Assembly (NCBI GenBank): GCA_013697735.1
Contig: JACCWH010000186.1
Span: 1-34,848, forward strand
Direction: 5' to 3'
DNA: 34,848 bases
Source of the DNA: Trueperaceae bacterium
GTDB taxonomy: Bacteria; Deinococcota; Deinococci; Deinococcales; Trueperaceae
The number at the start of each line of letters is the position of its first letter. The first letter of the stretch is position 1. Below, in pieces: positions 1 to 8,491 of this stretch. The notes beneath the pieces are model-generated. The model was not told the origin of the DNA and did not search any database. It worked only from the letters and a program-made list of their open reading frames with translations. The position numbers and the translations under genes are program-made.

Positions 1-13
1 CCCCGGGAGCGTC

Positions 14-250
14 GTGACGGGCGCCGCTCCCGGGGCCCCGGAGCCGCCCGAACACGCCGAGCCCAGGACGCAGGTGACGGTGCGATGCGAGGTCGTCACG
101 GCGCGCTTCCAGGTCTGGCACTCCACCGATACGGGGCGGGCGTACGAGGTCCCGGTCGAGCGCGGACTAGCGGGAGCCGCTCCCGGTTCCATCGGTACGC
201 TCACCTTCGACCGTGGCCGAGCGCGCGTCGTGCGCCGGACGGTGAATTAG
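14..250 (+). CDS. small hypothetical protein, possibly 5'-truncated by the window edge
   Basis: A 78-aa reading frame starts at a GTG, and the frame stays open to the left edge, so the true start may lie outside the window. The first 20 residues are Pro/Ala/Glu-rich. The rest (TVRCEVVTARFQVWHS... to the end) alternates hydrophobic and polar residues like a small all-beta fold, with a 'DTGRAYEVPVERG' turn and a basic C-terminus. There is no signal peptide or membrane segment. I do not recognise the family. It is convergent with the MFS gene, 30 bp downstream. It could be the C-terminus of a longer protein. Confidence 0.45.
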   Translation: MTGAAPGAPEPPEHAEPRTQVTVRCEVVTARFQVWHSTDTGRAYEVPVERGLAGAAPGSIGTLTFDRGRARVVRRTVN

Positions 251-280
251 ACCACCGACCCGAGCCGGCGTCGAGGGGCG

Positions 281-1858
281 TCAGCGCAGGGAAGGACCGT
301 TTCGACCTGGCGCCTCGGACCCGTCGCCGAGCCGGAGCGATGGCAGGCCGACCGCGGCGACGAGGCCGGCGAGCGCCAGCAGCGCCGTGCATGCGAACAT
401 CACGCTCAATGCGTCCCCGAGTGCGCCTCGAACCGCGAGCAACGCGACCGGCACCGCCGCCTCGCCCATGTCGCGGGCGAGCAGCGCGCTCGCCTCGGCG
501 AGGCGCACGGGATCGGTGAGCGTGTTCGGTGACGTCACCAGCGCGCGCGTCTCCGGCGTGGCCCCCGCGAGCACCTCGTTGGCGCGCTCGAGGCCGAGGG
601 CCAAGCGGGCGGCGATCACGCTGCCGAAGACCGCTACGGCGAGCATGCCACCCACCTGGCGGAAGAACTGGACGGCGCTCGTGACGGTGCCGAGGAGGGC
701 GGGCGCGGTCGCGTTCTGAGACGCGAGCACGTAGAGCGAGAGGGGGGGCCCGAGGCCGAGCCCGAGCAGGAAGCTCGCCAGCACCACGACGGGGACGGGC
801 GTGGCGCCATCCATCGTGGCGACGAGCCCGAATGCGAGGGTCGTCAGGACGCCGGCGCCCACGATCCAACGCTTGTAGTGGCCCGAGCGCGACACCCCCT
901 GACCACTCACGATGCCAGCGACCACGAAGCCGCCCATCAGGGGCGCGAGCGCGAAACCCGATGCGGCAGCCGAACCGCCGGCGACGCCCTGGACGTACAG
1001 CGGGAGGTAGATGATGGCGACGAAGAGGGTGCCACCGCTGAGGAACGTGCCGAGTCCCGAGATGGCCACCGTACGATCGCGGAAGATGCCGAACGGGATG
1101 ATCGGCGCCTGGGCGCGGAGCTCCCACCAGACGAAGGCCGCACCTGCGAGCGCGCCTCCCGCGAGGAGCGCGAGCACGAGCGGCGACGCCCAGGCGACGC
1201 TCACTCCACCCCACGAGAGTGCCAGCAGCAGCGGCACGGTGCAGAGCGTCAGGAGCACCACACCGGCGACGTCGATGCTGGCGTCGGCGCCTCGCCGCCC
1301 GACGGGGACGTAGCGCTGCACCACCGCGAAGGCGACGATCGCGATCGGCACGTTCACGAAGAAGACCCAGCGCCAGCCGATCGTGTCGGTGATGACCCCG
1401 CCGATGATGGGACCGATCACGGACGAGAGTCCGAAGACGCCGCTCGTGAAGCCCTGGTAGGCGCCACGTTGGCGCGGTGTGAAGAGGTCGCCCAAGGAGG
1501 CCCACGTCATCGCCATCAGTGCGCCGCCGCCGAGGCCCTGCACCGCGCGGAGCACGACGAGTTGTCCCATCGTCTGCGCGAAGCCGGCCGCCGCCGAGGC
1601 GACGGAGAAGAGGACGATGCCGAAGAGCAGCAGGCGCTTGCGGCCGTACGTGTCGGAGAGTCGACCGAACACCGGGAGCGAGATGGTCGATGTGAGAATG
1701 AAGGCGGTGAACGCCCAGGCGTAGAGGTGGAAGCCGTCGAGTTCGGCGATGATGCGGGGGAGCGCGGTGCCGACGACGGTCAGGTTCGTCGATACCAGGA
1801 AGAGCACCACCAGGATTCCTCCGAATGCGAGGAGGGTGGTGCGGTCGGGGCGCGTCAC
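281..1858 (-). CDS. MFS drug exporter, DHA2 / EmrB-QacA family (14 TM)
   Basis: A 525-aa proton-driven multidrug exporter of the inner membrane, by family. Visible landmarks are motif A after TM2 (GRLSDTYGRKR, about residues 66-76), 'RAVQGLGGGALMA' in TM4, and motif C in TM5 followed by the 'GWRWVFFVNVP' loop typical of DHA2 proteins. The length and about 14 hydrophobic segments fit DHA2. In TM1 the usual acidic motif LDxTIVxxALP reads STNLTVVGTALP, so the conserved Asp is Asn25; this may change proton coupling. The start is a GTG with no clear ribosome site, and I chose it because TM1 begins about 8 residues later. A perfect inverted repeat lies 58-93 bp upstream. The substrate cannot be read from sequence. 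Confidence 0.9.
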   Translation of the reverse strand: MTRPDRTTLLAFGGILVVLFLVSTNLTVVGTALPRIIAELDGFHLYAWAFTAFILTSTISLPVFGRLSDTYGRKRLLLFGIVLFSVASAAAGFAQTMGQLVVLRAVQGLGGGALMAMTWASLGDLFTPRQRGAYQGFTSGVFGLSSVIGPIIGGVITDTIGWRWVFFVNVPIAIVAFAVVQRYVPVGRRGADASIDVAGVVLLTLCTVPLLLALSWGGVSVAWASPLVLALLAGGALAGAAFVWWELRAQAPIIPFGIFRDRTVAISGLGTFLSGGTLFVAIIYLPLYVQGVAGGSAAASGFALAPLMGGFVVAGIVSGQGVSRSGHYKRWIVGAGVLTTLAFGLVATMDGATPVPVVVLASFLLGLGLGPPLSLYVLASQNATAPALLGTVTSAVQFFRQVGGMLAVAVFGSVIAARLALGLERANEVLAGATPETRALVTSPNTLTDPVRLAEASALLARDMGEAAVPVALLAVRGALGDALSVMFACTALLALAGLVAAVGLPSLRLGDGSEAPGRNGPSLR

Positions 1859-1915
1859 GCCGTTGGTGGAGTGCTCACGGCGTCGAAAGACTCGGGAGCG
1901 GGAGGCGACGAGGCG

Positions 1916-1951
1916 CGCGCGGTACGTGCATGAACGCCACCGTACCGCGCG
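1916..1951 (-). promoter_or_regulatory. 10-bp perfect inverted repeat over a candidate -10 box of the exporter gene
   Basis: CGCGCGGTAC (1916-1925) and GTACCGCGCG (1942-1951) are exact reverse complements with 16 bp between them. On the minus strand a TACGGT -10-like hexamer (1939-1944) overlaps the upstream arm, so the repeat would straddle the transcription start. This is the layout of a dimeric repressor operator for a drug exporter. It could instead be a hairpin ending the upstream pepA transcript, but no T-run follows. Confidence 0.4.
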
Positions 1952-2016
1952 TTCGGTGTGCCGCCTCCCTCCGCTGCGTCAGGCGGGGACGGCCTCGCTC
2001 GGTCTGGTCGTCGCCG

Positions 2017-3489
2017 TCAAGCGCGCGTGATCCAGTCGACCAGCAGCCGAACGCCGAAGCCCGTCGGCCCCTTCACCCTGTAGCCCTCGGTCCGCTCGAC
2101 CGAACGGACGCCGGCGATGTCGAGGTGGACCCATGGGTACGTGGTGAAGCGTTCGAGGAAGGCGGCGGCCACGCACGCTCCGCCGCCCCCCTTGCCACTC
2201 GAGTTCTTGAGATCGGCGACGTCGCTCGTGAGCCTATCGCGGTACCCGGCCCAGAGCGGGAGGCGCCAGGCCCGCTCGTGCGTCCGTTCACCCGAAGCGA
2301 TCAGGGCCGCGGCCAACGCGTCGTCGTTGGAGAAGAGGCCACAGGCGAGGCTGCCCAGTGCGGTCTCGACCGCCCCCGTCAGCGTCGCTACGTCCACCAC
2401 CGCACGCGGCTCGTACGTGGCTGCGTGGACGAGCGCGTCGGCGAGCAGGAGCCGCCCCTCTGCATCCGTCGAGATGATCTCGATCGTGGTGCCGTTCCCG
2501 GCCCGCACTACGTCCGACGGTCGGTACGCGAGCGCGTCGATGACGTTCTCCGTCGCCGGTACCAGCGCGATCACGCGGCGCGGCGATCGCAGGCGACCGA
2601 TCGCGCCCATGGCACCGAGCACCGCGGCGGCGCCCGCCATGTCTTCCTTCATCCCAGCGAGCCCTTGGCGCCCCTTGATCGAGAGTCCGCCAGAATCGAA
2701 CGTGACGCCCTTACCGACCAACACGATCGGTGCGTCGCGCCCCGCGGTCGGGTCGTGCTCGAGCACGAGGAACCGCGGTTCGAAGCCGGCGCCCTGCGCC
2801 ACCGCCAGGAAGGCCCCCATACCTCGCTCCTCCGCCCACGCCCGGTCACCGACGGTGAGTGTGAAGCCGTGGTCGGTCGCGAGGCCACGCGCGACGTCGG
2901 CGAGATGCTCGGGCGTGGCGACGTTCGCGGGGCGTCGCACCAGGTCACGAGCGAGTCGAACCCCCTCCGCCACCGCCTCGCCCCACCGCACCCCGTCCTC
3001 GACCGCTTCGACTCGAGCCTCGTCGCGCTCCACGAGGCTGAAGGCTTCGAAGGCGTCATCGCGGTCGAAATCGTAGAGACCGAGCCGCATCCCTTCGACG
3101 GTGGCCTGCGCGGCGCTGCCCACGTCGAGCCCGCCGACGCCGGCACCGAGAACGACGCTCGCTACCGAGCGCGCACCGAGCTCCCGGCCGCGCCGCGCCG
3201 CTCCCGCGCTGGCGCACCGCACGGCCTCGGCGTCGAAGCCTTGTGTCGGGCCGAGCCCGACGAGCACGACGCGTTCGGCCGAAACGGCGCCGCGGGGGTA
3301 GAGGACCGTGGTACTGCCGAGGGCGCCGCCGGCGTCGCCGGACGCGATCACGTCGGCGATGGCGCCGCGGAGGGCGCTGTCGAGCGCCCCCGTGGCGCCA
3401 CTCGGCGCAGCTTCGCCCACGAAGTGCTGCACGATCACGGTGTCGACGTCGCTCGTCTCGATGGTCCCGTTCACGACGGATATTCTCAT
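2017..3489 (-). CDS. pepA: leucyl aminopeptidase (M17, cytosol aminopeptidase)
   Basis: A 490-aa M17 metallopeptidase that releases N-terminal residues from peptides in the cytoplasm using two metal ions. The C-terminal catalytic domain shows GKGVTFDSGGLSIK (Lys260, Asp265), MKEDMAGAAAV, and STDAEGRLLLADAL (Asp342, Glu344, catalytic Arg346). The PROSITE signature for the family is NTDAEGRL; here its first residue is Ser340, not Asn. The N-terminal macrodomain-like half is divergent, as is usual. Frames reaching up to 3738 exist, but the leaderless promoter TATGGT (3497-3502) seven bases before ATG 3489 fixes the start and gives the standard family length. It is divergent from the PLP enzyme. 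Confidence 0.93.
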   Translation of the reverse strand: MRISVVNGTIETSDVDTVIVQHFVGEAAPSGATGALDSALRGAIADVIASGDAGGALGSTTVLYPRGAVSAERVVLVGLGPTQGFDAEAVRCASAGAARRGRELGARSVASVVLGAGVGGLDVGSAAQATVEGMRLGLYDFDRDDAFEAFSLVERDEARVEAVEDGVRWGEAVAEGVRLARDLVRRPANVATPEHLADVARGLATDHGFTLTVGDRAWAEERGMGAFLAVAQGAGFEPRFLVLEHDPTAGRDAPIVLVGKGVTFDSGGLSIKGRQGLAGMKEDMAGAAAVLGAMGAIGRLRSPRRVIALVPATENVIDALAYRPSDVVRAGNGTTIEIISTDAEGRLLLADALVHAATYEPRAVVDVATLTGAVETALGSLACGLFSNDDALAAALIASGERTHERAWRLPLWAGYRDRLTSDVADLKNSSGKGGGGACVAAAFLERFTTYPWVHLDIAGVRSVERTEGYRVKGPTGFGVRLLVDWITRA

Positions 3490-3502
3490 GACATCCACCA
3501 TA
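3490..3502 (-). promoter_or_regulatory. leaderless promoter of pepA
   Basis: TATGGT at 3497-3502, read on the minus strand, with a 7-nt spacer to ATG 3489. It fits the TAnnnT-N5-7-start pattern seen across the window. No good -35 is visible. Confidence 0.55.
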
Positions 3503-3537
3503 CCCACGGCGGCGGGCGACCGACCGAGTGACCTTGG

Positions 3538-3550
3538 TACGATGGGAACC
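3538..3550 (+). promoter_or_regulatory. leaderless promoter of the PLP-enzyme gene
   Basis: TACGAT at 3538-3543, with an extended TGG just before it, is seven bases from GTG 3551. The hexamer overlaps the alternative ATG at 3542, which argues that the GTG is the true start. Confidence 0.55.
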
Positions 3551-4531
3551 GTGAGCCCCACCAGGATCCGTCTCGACCGGATCGAGGCCGCGGCGGCCGC
3601 CATCGATCCCGTGTTCCTCCGCACGCCGCAGTTCGAGTGCGAGGCACTCGGAGACGTGCTCGGCGGGCGCGTGACGCTCAAGGTCGAGACACTGAATCCG
3701 ATCCGCTCCTTCAAGGGGCGAGGCGCCTCGCTGTTCATCGCGCGGGAGGCGCCCGACGGCCCCCTGGTCTGTGCGAGCGCCGGGAACTTCGGTCAGGCGA
3801 TGGCGTACGCCTGCGCCCGACGCGACGTACGGCTCATCGTCTACGCGAGCGAAAGGGCGAACGCCCTCAAGGTCGAGCGCATGCGGGCGCTCGGTGCCGA
3901 GGTCCGCCTCGAAGGGGACGACTTCGACGCGGCGAAGATCGCGGCGAAGCGTTTCGCGGCCGAGCGGGGCGTCCGGATGGTCGAGGATGCGCTCGAGCCC
4001 GCGACCGCCGAAGGGGCCGGCACCATCGCGCTGGAGCTCATCGCCGGCGCCAGCGACTTCGACGCCGTGCTGGTTCCCCTCGGCAACGGTGCGCTGCTCG
4101 CGGGGATCGCGACGGTGCTGGCGGCGCACCGGCCGGACGTTCGCGTCGTGGCCGTGCAGAGCCGCGGAGCCCCCGCCATGATCGAGTCGTTGCGGAGTGG
4201 CCGCCTCGTCGTCGGCGAGCGTATCGACACCATCGCCGACGGGATCGGTGTACGAATCCCGATCCCCGAGGCACTCGCCGATCTCGACGGCCTCGTCGAC
4301 GAGACGATCCTGGTCGAGGAGTCCTCGATCGTGGCCGGCATGCAGCTCATCCACCGCCACGCCGGCGTCGTCGCCGAGCCCTCGGCGGCCGTCGGCGTTG
4401 CGGCCCTACTCGAGGCGCCGCAGCGCTATGCGGGTGCGCACGTGGTCACGATCATCTGCGGCGGCAACCTGACGCACGACCAGGCGCGCGAGTGGCTGTT
4501 CGATCCGCACGAGGCGGTCGCGAGCGCCTGA
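3551..4531 (+). CDS. threonine dehydratase-like PLP-dependent enzyme (fold type II)
   Basis: A 326-aa cytoplasmic enzyme related to threonine/serine ammonia-lyases and serine racemase. The PLP Schiff-base lysine is Lys55 in SFKGRGA, the substrate loop reads ASAGNFGQA (SAGNHAQG in classical enzymes), the phosphate-binding loop is GNGALLAG in place of GGGGLxAG, and the end carries IICGGNL. It lacks the C-terminal ACT regulatory domain, so it resembles the short catabolic or racemase type. The divergent loops make the substrate uncertain: Thr/Ser dehydratase, serine racemase, or a diamine or hydroxy-amino-acid lyase. The start was chosen by the leaderless promoter; ATG 3542 would add three residues. 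Its TGA abuts the next gene's stop. Confidence 0.85.
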   Translation: MSPTRIRLDRIEAAAAAIDPVFLRTPQFECEALGDVLGGRVTLKVETLNPIRSFKGRGASLFIAREAPDGPLVCASAGNFGQAMAYACARRDVRLIVYASERANALKVERMRALGAEVRLEGDDFDAAKIAAKRFAAERGVRMVEDALEPATAEGAGTIALELIAGASDFDAVLVPLGNGALLAGIATVLAAHRPDVRVVAVQSRGAPAMIESLRSGRLVVGERIDTIADGIGVRIPIPEALADLDGLVDETILVEESSIVAGMQLIHRHAGVVAEPSAAVGVAALLEAPQRYAGAHVVTIICGGNLTHDQAREWLFDPHEAVASA

Positions 4532-4996
4532 TCAGTTCGGCGAGAGGACGTGCCCCAGGCAGTGCCGATAGTCGACGCCGGCAGCGACGTCGCGCACGAG
4601 ATCGGCGACGGTGGCGTGCGACAGGGCCTCGAGCATCACGTCGCGTAGCCGGAGGTAGATCGACGACCGAGCGTGGCACCGCGTCTCCTCCGGGCACGGT
4701 TCGTGCCACTTCAGGCTCACGCAGGAGAGCGGGGCGATCGGACCGTCGATGGCGCGCATGACGTCGCGGAGGTTGATCTCCTCGGCCGGCCGCGCGAGCG
4801 CATACCCGCCACCCGCACCCTTCTTCGACGCCACCAGTCCACTGGCGACGAGCGTAGCGAGGACCCGTACGAGGTACGGCCGGGCCACGCCCGTCGCCTC
4901 GCTGATCTCTTCGCTCCGCGTGATGGAGGAGGGTTCCCGGGTTCCGAGGTAGCCCAACGCGTGGAAGGCGTAGACGTCCGTGCTCGAGAGCCGCAT
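4532..4996 (-). CDS. Rrf2 family transcriptional regulator, probable Fe-S sensor
   Basis: A 154-aa DNA-binding repressor/sensor of the IscR-NsrR-RsrR family. The winged helix-turn-helix covers about residues 1-70 ([20 protein letters not shown], then the [11 protein letters not shown] wing). Three cysteines follow with spacing C-x8-C-x5-C (PLSC, EPC and TRCH), the place where Rrf2 proteins bind an iron-sulfur cluster, so it probably senses redox state, NO or Fe-S status. A longer frame reaches 5224, but TACACT (5003-5008) six bases before ATG 4996 marks the start. Its stop and the upstream gene's stop share a TGATCA palindrome with no gap. It is divergent, with 46 bp between start codons, from the BTAD activator, which it may control. 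Confidence 0.88.
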   Translation of the reverse strand: MRLSSTDVYAFHALGYLGTREPSSITRSEEISEATGVARPYLVRVLATLVASGLVASKKGAGGGYALARPAEEINLRDVMRAIDGPIAPLSCVSLKWHEPCPEETRCHARSSIYLRLRDVMLEALSHATVADLVRDVAAGVDYRHCLGHVLSPN

Positions 4997-5008
4997 GCGG
5001 CGAGTGTA
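4997..5008 (-). promoter_or_regulatory. leaderless extended -10 promoter of the Rrf2 gene
   Basis: TGC-TACACT: the hexamer lies at 5003-5008 on the minus strand with a 6-nt spacer to ATG 4996. Its -35 zone would fall on the -10 box of the divergent activator gene. Confidence 0.6.
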
Positions 5009-5030
5009 GCAACGGCGTCCACACCGCGCG

Positions 5031-5042
5031 TACGATGGAGCG
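5031..5042 (+). promoter_or_regulatory. leaderless promoter of the BTAD activator
   Basis: TACGAT at 5031-5036 with a 6-nt spacer to ATG 5043. The -10 box is only 22 bp from the divergent Rrf2 -10 box, so the two promoters overlap. Confidence 0.6.
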
Positions 5043-8000
5043 ATGCCGGTTCGGGCCTTGTTGCTCGGTACGCCTAGGATCGCTTGCGGCGCAGAGGTCA
5101 CGCTGCTGCCCGCGACGCGGCCCGCGCTCCTCCTCGCGTACCTCGCCTGCCGCACGACCTGGGCCACGCGCGACGACCTCGCCCTCCTCTTCCGCCCCGA
5201 TGCCGGGGACGCCGAAGCGCGCATCTACCTTCGCAAGTTGATCTTCCGCGCCCGAGCCCTGCCGTTCGCGCACGCCTTGGAAGTCACGGAACATCGCGTC
5301 CGCTGGCCGGTTCCGAGCGACCTGGGAGACCTCCGTCGCGCGCTGGCCGAGGGGGCGTGGGCGGAGGCGGCTCGCTGCGATGGTGGCGTGCTGCTCGAGG
5401 GCCTACGGGCGGACGGGGCGCCCGGTCTCGAAGCCTGGCTGGAGGTCGAACGAGAGGCCGTCGCGCGTTCGTGGCGCCGCGCCGCCATCGCGCACGCAGC
5501 CGCGCTCGACGCCCGAGGGGCGGCATCCGAAGCCGTCGTCTGGCGCCAACGCCTCCTGGAGCACGATCCGCTCGACGAGCCGGTGCTCCAGGACCTCCTG
5601 CGCACGTACGCGGCGATCGGCTCGCGCGCACAGGGACTCACGGCCTTCGACACGTTCGCCCGACACCTCGAACGCGAGGTCGGTAGCGAGCCCGCCGAGG
5701 TGACGTACGCCATCGCCGACGCGCTCCGTGCCCTCCCAGCCGCTGAAAGCGGGCGAGGTTCGTGGGCGCCCCCGGCCCGGAGCGCCGTTCCGCGTCCAGC
5801 AACGCCGTTCGTCGGTCGCCACGACGAGGTCGAGCGAATCGTGACGCTCCTTCGCGCGGAGGAATCGCGACTCGTCAGCCTCGTTGGCCTCGGCGGTGTG
5901 GGCAAGACGCGCCTCGCCATCGAGGTCGCTCGGCGCGCCTCGGACGACGTCGACGGGGGCGCGAGCTTCGTGCCATTGGCGGCGGCGGAGCCGCGCGGTC
6001 TCTTGGGGGCAGTCGCCACCGCCCTAGGGACCGACGACGACGAAGCTCGCGTGCACGCCGCACTGAACGAACGGGCCTCGCTCCTCGTCCTCGACAACGG
6101 TGAGACGATGGACGCCGACGGCGGGCCGACCATCGCCCGCATGCTCGAGGCCGCCCCGCGACTGCGGGTGCTGGTGACGTCGCGCACGCCGATCGGCTTA
6201 GCGGCCGAACACACGGTCACTCTCGGCGGCCTGGCGGTCCCGGATCCCTCCGCGTCGGTTGACTCGGACGCCGGCGCGCTCCGCGACTCCGACGCCGTCA
6301 CGCTCTTCGTCCGCCGCGCGTCGCGCGTCAGCCCCGATGTCCTCGATGGTGACGAGGCACTCCGGACGGTCGCGCAGATATGCCGCGAAGTGGGAGGTCT
6401 CCCGCTCGCGATCGAACTCGCGGCCTCGTGGACCCGCACGATGTCGGTCGACGCCCTACTGGCGGAGATCCGTCGGGGCTCGGACCTCCTTCGGACCGAC
6501 GCCGTCGACGTTCCGGAGCGCCACCGGAGCGTGCGCGGCGTCGTCGAGCAGGCGTGGCTGGGGCTCGCCGCGGAGCACCGTGCTGCACTCGTGCGCATGA
6601 CGGTCTTTCGCGGTCCCTGGTCGCTGGCCGCTGCGCGCGAGGTCGCGGGGGCCGATCTCGACACGATGGTCGCTCTCCTGTCTGCGTCGCTGGTGCGGCG
6701 CATCGACGACGATCGCTTCGAGATGCACGAGCTGATCCGTCGCGCCGCGCCCAGTGAGCCGGATGCGGCCACCCGCAGGGCGCACGCGCGCCACACACTC
6801 GCCTGGCTTGCCGCCTGGACGCACGAACTCACCGCCGGCGATCAGCCGGCAGCGCTCGCTGTGGTCACTGCGTCGCTGTTCGACGTACTGGCTGCCTGGC
6901 ACCACGCCACGCGGCACGGCATGGTCGACGAGATCGATGGCGCGCTCCTGGCGATCGATCAGACGGTGCACGCTCGCAGCCTCTGGAACGTCGGGCTCGA
7001 CGCCTATGGCGCGGCCTTGACGAATCTCCCGTTGGGACCGGCGACCGACCTCGTCCGCGGTCGCCTGCTGGTGCGCCACGCAAACGTGCAACGCAACGTG
7101 GGCGACACCGACGGGTCTCGCGACACGCTTCGAGACGCGCTCCGGGTCGGAAGCCGCCTCGGGGGCCGAACGATGCTCGAGGCGCGGCTCGAGCACGCCA
7201 AGCTCGAGGAGGCGGTCCACGCCTACGACGCGGCGGCGTTCGGCTACCGGCAGGTCCTCCTCGACGCCACGAGCGGTGTCGACGACCTCCGCAGCATGGC
7301 GCACTGCGGGCTCGGGAACGTCCTGTTCATGGGGGAGGGCGACGCCTCGGAGGCGATGCGGCATTACGAGGACGCGCTCGCCGCCGCGCGACGGTGCGGC
7401 GATCAAGAGATCGTGACGATCGCGCTCATCAACCTGGGTGCCGGACACTACGACCTCGGCCACGCCGGAGCCGCGCGCCGCAGTTGGCGCGAGGCGGCGA
7501 CCATCGCCCACCGGCTCGGCAATGCCTCGCGTGAAGCCGTGATCCTCAGCAACTTGGCGGCACTCGCCGAGGGCGAGGGCGATCCAGAGGGTGCTCGTGA
7601 CGCCTACGAGCGGAGCCTGTCCGTTCGACAGACGCTCGGCGATCACCGCGGCGTCGCACGGATCCTCTTGAATCTCGGGCGCCTCGCGCACGCTCGAGGA
7701 GCGATCGATGAGGCCGACGCATACGCGGAAGCGTCGGTCGCCACGTACGAGTCGGTCGACGTGCCAGGTGATCTCGCGTACGCCCTCGCCACCCGAGCGC
7801 GCTTCCGTGTGGCTTTGGACGACGTGCCGGGAGCGATCCGCATGACGGAGCGAGCGTTGCGGCTCGGTCGCGCAGCCTCCGACCGGAAGGCGATGCTCGT
7901 GGGGCTCCTCGGAGTCGCGACGATCGACCTGCACGATGGCCGCAGCGCCGCTGCTGGACGCCGTGCCCGCGGAGTCGCGGAGCTCGCAGCGGGACGAGAG

Positions 8001-8159
8001 GAGGGCGTGCGCGCGTCGGCGCTCGCGTTGGCGACCGAGGCCGACGAGCGACTTGCGGCCGACGCTGCGAACGGCACTCCGACGGGCGAGACGCTCGTCG
8101 CCGCCGCCGCCGCCGTCTCGCTGTTGGCTGAGGTCGAACGCGCGCTGCGGCGCGCCTGA
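5043..8159 (+). CDS. BTAD / NB-ARC ATPase / TPR transcriptional activator (AfsR-SARP-like)
   Basis: A 1038-aa STAND-type regulator. Residues 1-95 form an OmpR-like winged helix ([21 protein letters not shown]), followed by the bacterial transcriptional activation (BTAD) helical domain to about residue 235. An AAA/NB-ARC ATPase follows, with P-loop GLGGVGKT at 282-289, Walker B SLLVLDN near 345 and the sensor 'LVTSRTP'. The last 400 residues are helical TPR-like repeats ([38 protein letters not shown]). Such proteins are held off until a ligand or partner lets ATP drive assembly. The downstream genes (companion protein, cupredoxin, flavoenzyme, cytochrome) run the same way and are candidate targets. 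The effector is unknown. Confidence 0.9.
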   Translation: MPVRALLLGTPRIACGAEVTLLPATRPALLLAYLACRTTWATRDDLALLFRPDAGDAEARIYLRKLIFRARALPFAHALEVTEHRVRWPVPSDLGDLRRALAEGAWAEAARCDGGVLLEGLRADGAPGLEAWLEVEREAVARSWRRAAIAHAAALDARGAASEAVVWRQRLLEHDPLDEPVLQDLLRTYAAIGSRAQGLTAFDTFARHLEREVGSEPAEVTYAIADALRALPAAESGRGSWAPPARSAVPRPATPFVGRHDEVERIVTLLRAEESRLVSLVGLGGVGKTRLAIEVARRASDDVDGGASFVPLAAAEPRGLLGAVATALGTDDDEARVHAALNERASLLVLDNGETMDADGGPTIARMLEAAPRLRVLVTSRTPIGLAAEHTVTLGGLAVPDPSASVDSDAGALRDSDAVTLFVRRASRVSPDVLDGDEALRTVAQICREVGGLPLAIELAASWTRTMSVDALLAEIRRGSDLLRTDAVDVPERHRSVRGVVEQAWLGLAAEHRAALVRMTVFRGPWSLAAAREVAGADLDTMVALLSASLVRRIDDDRFEMHELIRRAAPSEPDAATRRAHARHTLAWLAAWTHELTAGDQPAALAVVTASLFDVLAAWHHATRHGMVDEIDGALLAIDQTVHARSLWNVGLDAYGAALTNLPLGPATDLVRGRLLVRHANVQRNVGDTDGSRDTLRDALRVGSRLGGRTMLEARLEHAKLEEAVHAYDAAAFGYRQVLLDATSGVDDLRSMAHCGLGNVLFMGEGDASEAMRHYEDALAAARRCGDQEIVTIALINLGAGHYDLGHAGAARRSWREAATIAHRLGNASREAVILSNLAALAEGEGDPEGARDAYERSLSVRQTLGDHRGVARILLNLGRLAHARGAIDEADAYAEASVATYESVDVPGDLAYALATRARFRVALDDVPGAIRMTERALRLGRAASDRKAMLVGLLGVATIDLHDGRSAAAGRRARGVAELAAGREEGVRASALALATEADERLAADAANGTPTGETLVAAAAAVSLLAEVERALRRA

Positions 8160-8213
8160 GTTCGAGCGCGACCGCGCTGCGAGCCGTGGAACGGTCTTGG
8201 AACGCCCCCTCCG

Positions 8214-8225
8214 TAGGCTCGTCCC
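8214..8225 (+). promoter_or_regulatory. leaderless promoter of the 70-aa companion gene
   Basis: TAGGCT at 8214-8219 with a 6-nt spacer to GTG 8226. The same hexamer and spacing precede the YczE gene at 33409. It supports the small frame as a real gene with its own transcript. Confidence 0.6.
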
Positions 8226-8438
8226 GTGCCCACCGATCGCCTCCTCGGAAGCTTCCTTCTCCGCGTCGCCGTACGCGAGGGCGCGAGGAGCATCTCGCTC
8301 CACAGCGTCCTCACGGGCGATTCGCAGCGATTCACGAGCTTCGCGGAGTTGGCCACGCATCTCGATCGGGCGACCGGGAGCACACACGAGGGAGTCGGAT
8401 CGATCGACCCCGATCGGACCGGAACCGCCGAGCCGTAG
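8226..8438 (+). CDS. 70-aa companion protein of the BTAD activator
   Basis: A short protein starting at a GTG with its own leaderless promoter. Predicted layout: beta strand (LLGSFLLRVAVRE), second beta strand and turn (RSISLHSVLTGDSQRF), then a helix (SFAELATHLDRA), then a disordered acidic tail of about 22 residues (GSTHEGVGSIDPDRTGTAEP). It has no signal peptide and no cysteine. From memory, short proteins with an 'FLLR...LxxxxTGExxxFxSxxxLxxxL' pattern sit next to BTAD regulators in other Deinococcota and Chloroflexota; I cannot check this here. Its place 66 bp after the activator suggests a partner or modulator. The function is unknown. Confidence 0.7.
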   Translation: MPTDRLLGSFLLRVAVREGARSISLHSVLTGDSQRFTSFAELATHLDRATGSTHEGVGSIDPDRTGTAEP

Positions 8439-8491
8439 AGCGGCGTTCCAATGGGCGCGCCTCCACCCGCGCGCCCACACGGGAGGTACGG

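Noticed and set aside
878-1933. Long open frames antisense to real genes (here, and for example 6456-8480 minus, 17241-19415 plus, 9320-10621 minus)
   Set aside because: They are expected by chance in GC-rich DNA, are Arg/Gly/Asp-rich with no domain pattern, and lie wholly over well-recognised genes.
3490-3738. N-terminal extension of PepA
   Set aside because: It overlaps the start of the divergent PLP gene and would remove both promoters; the family starts at the MRISVV position.
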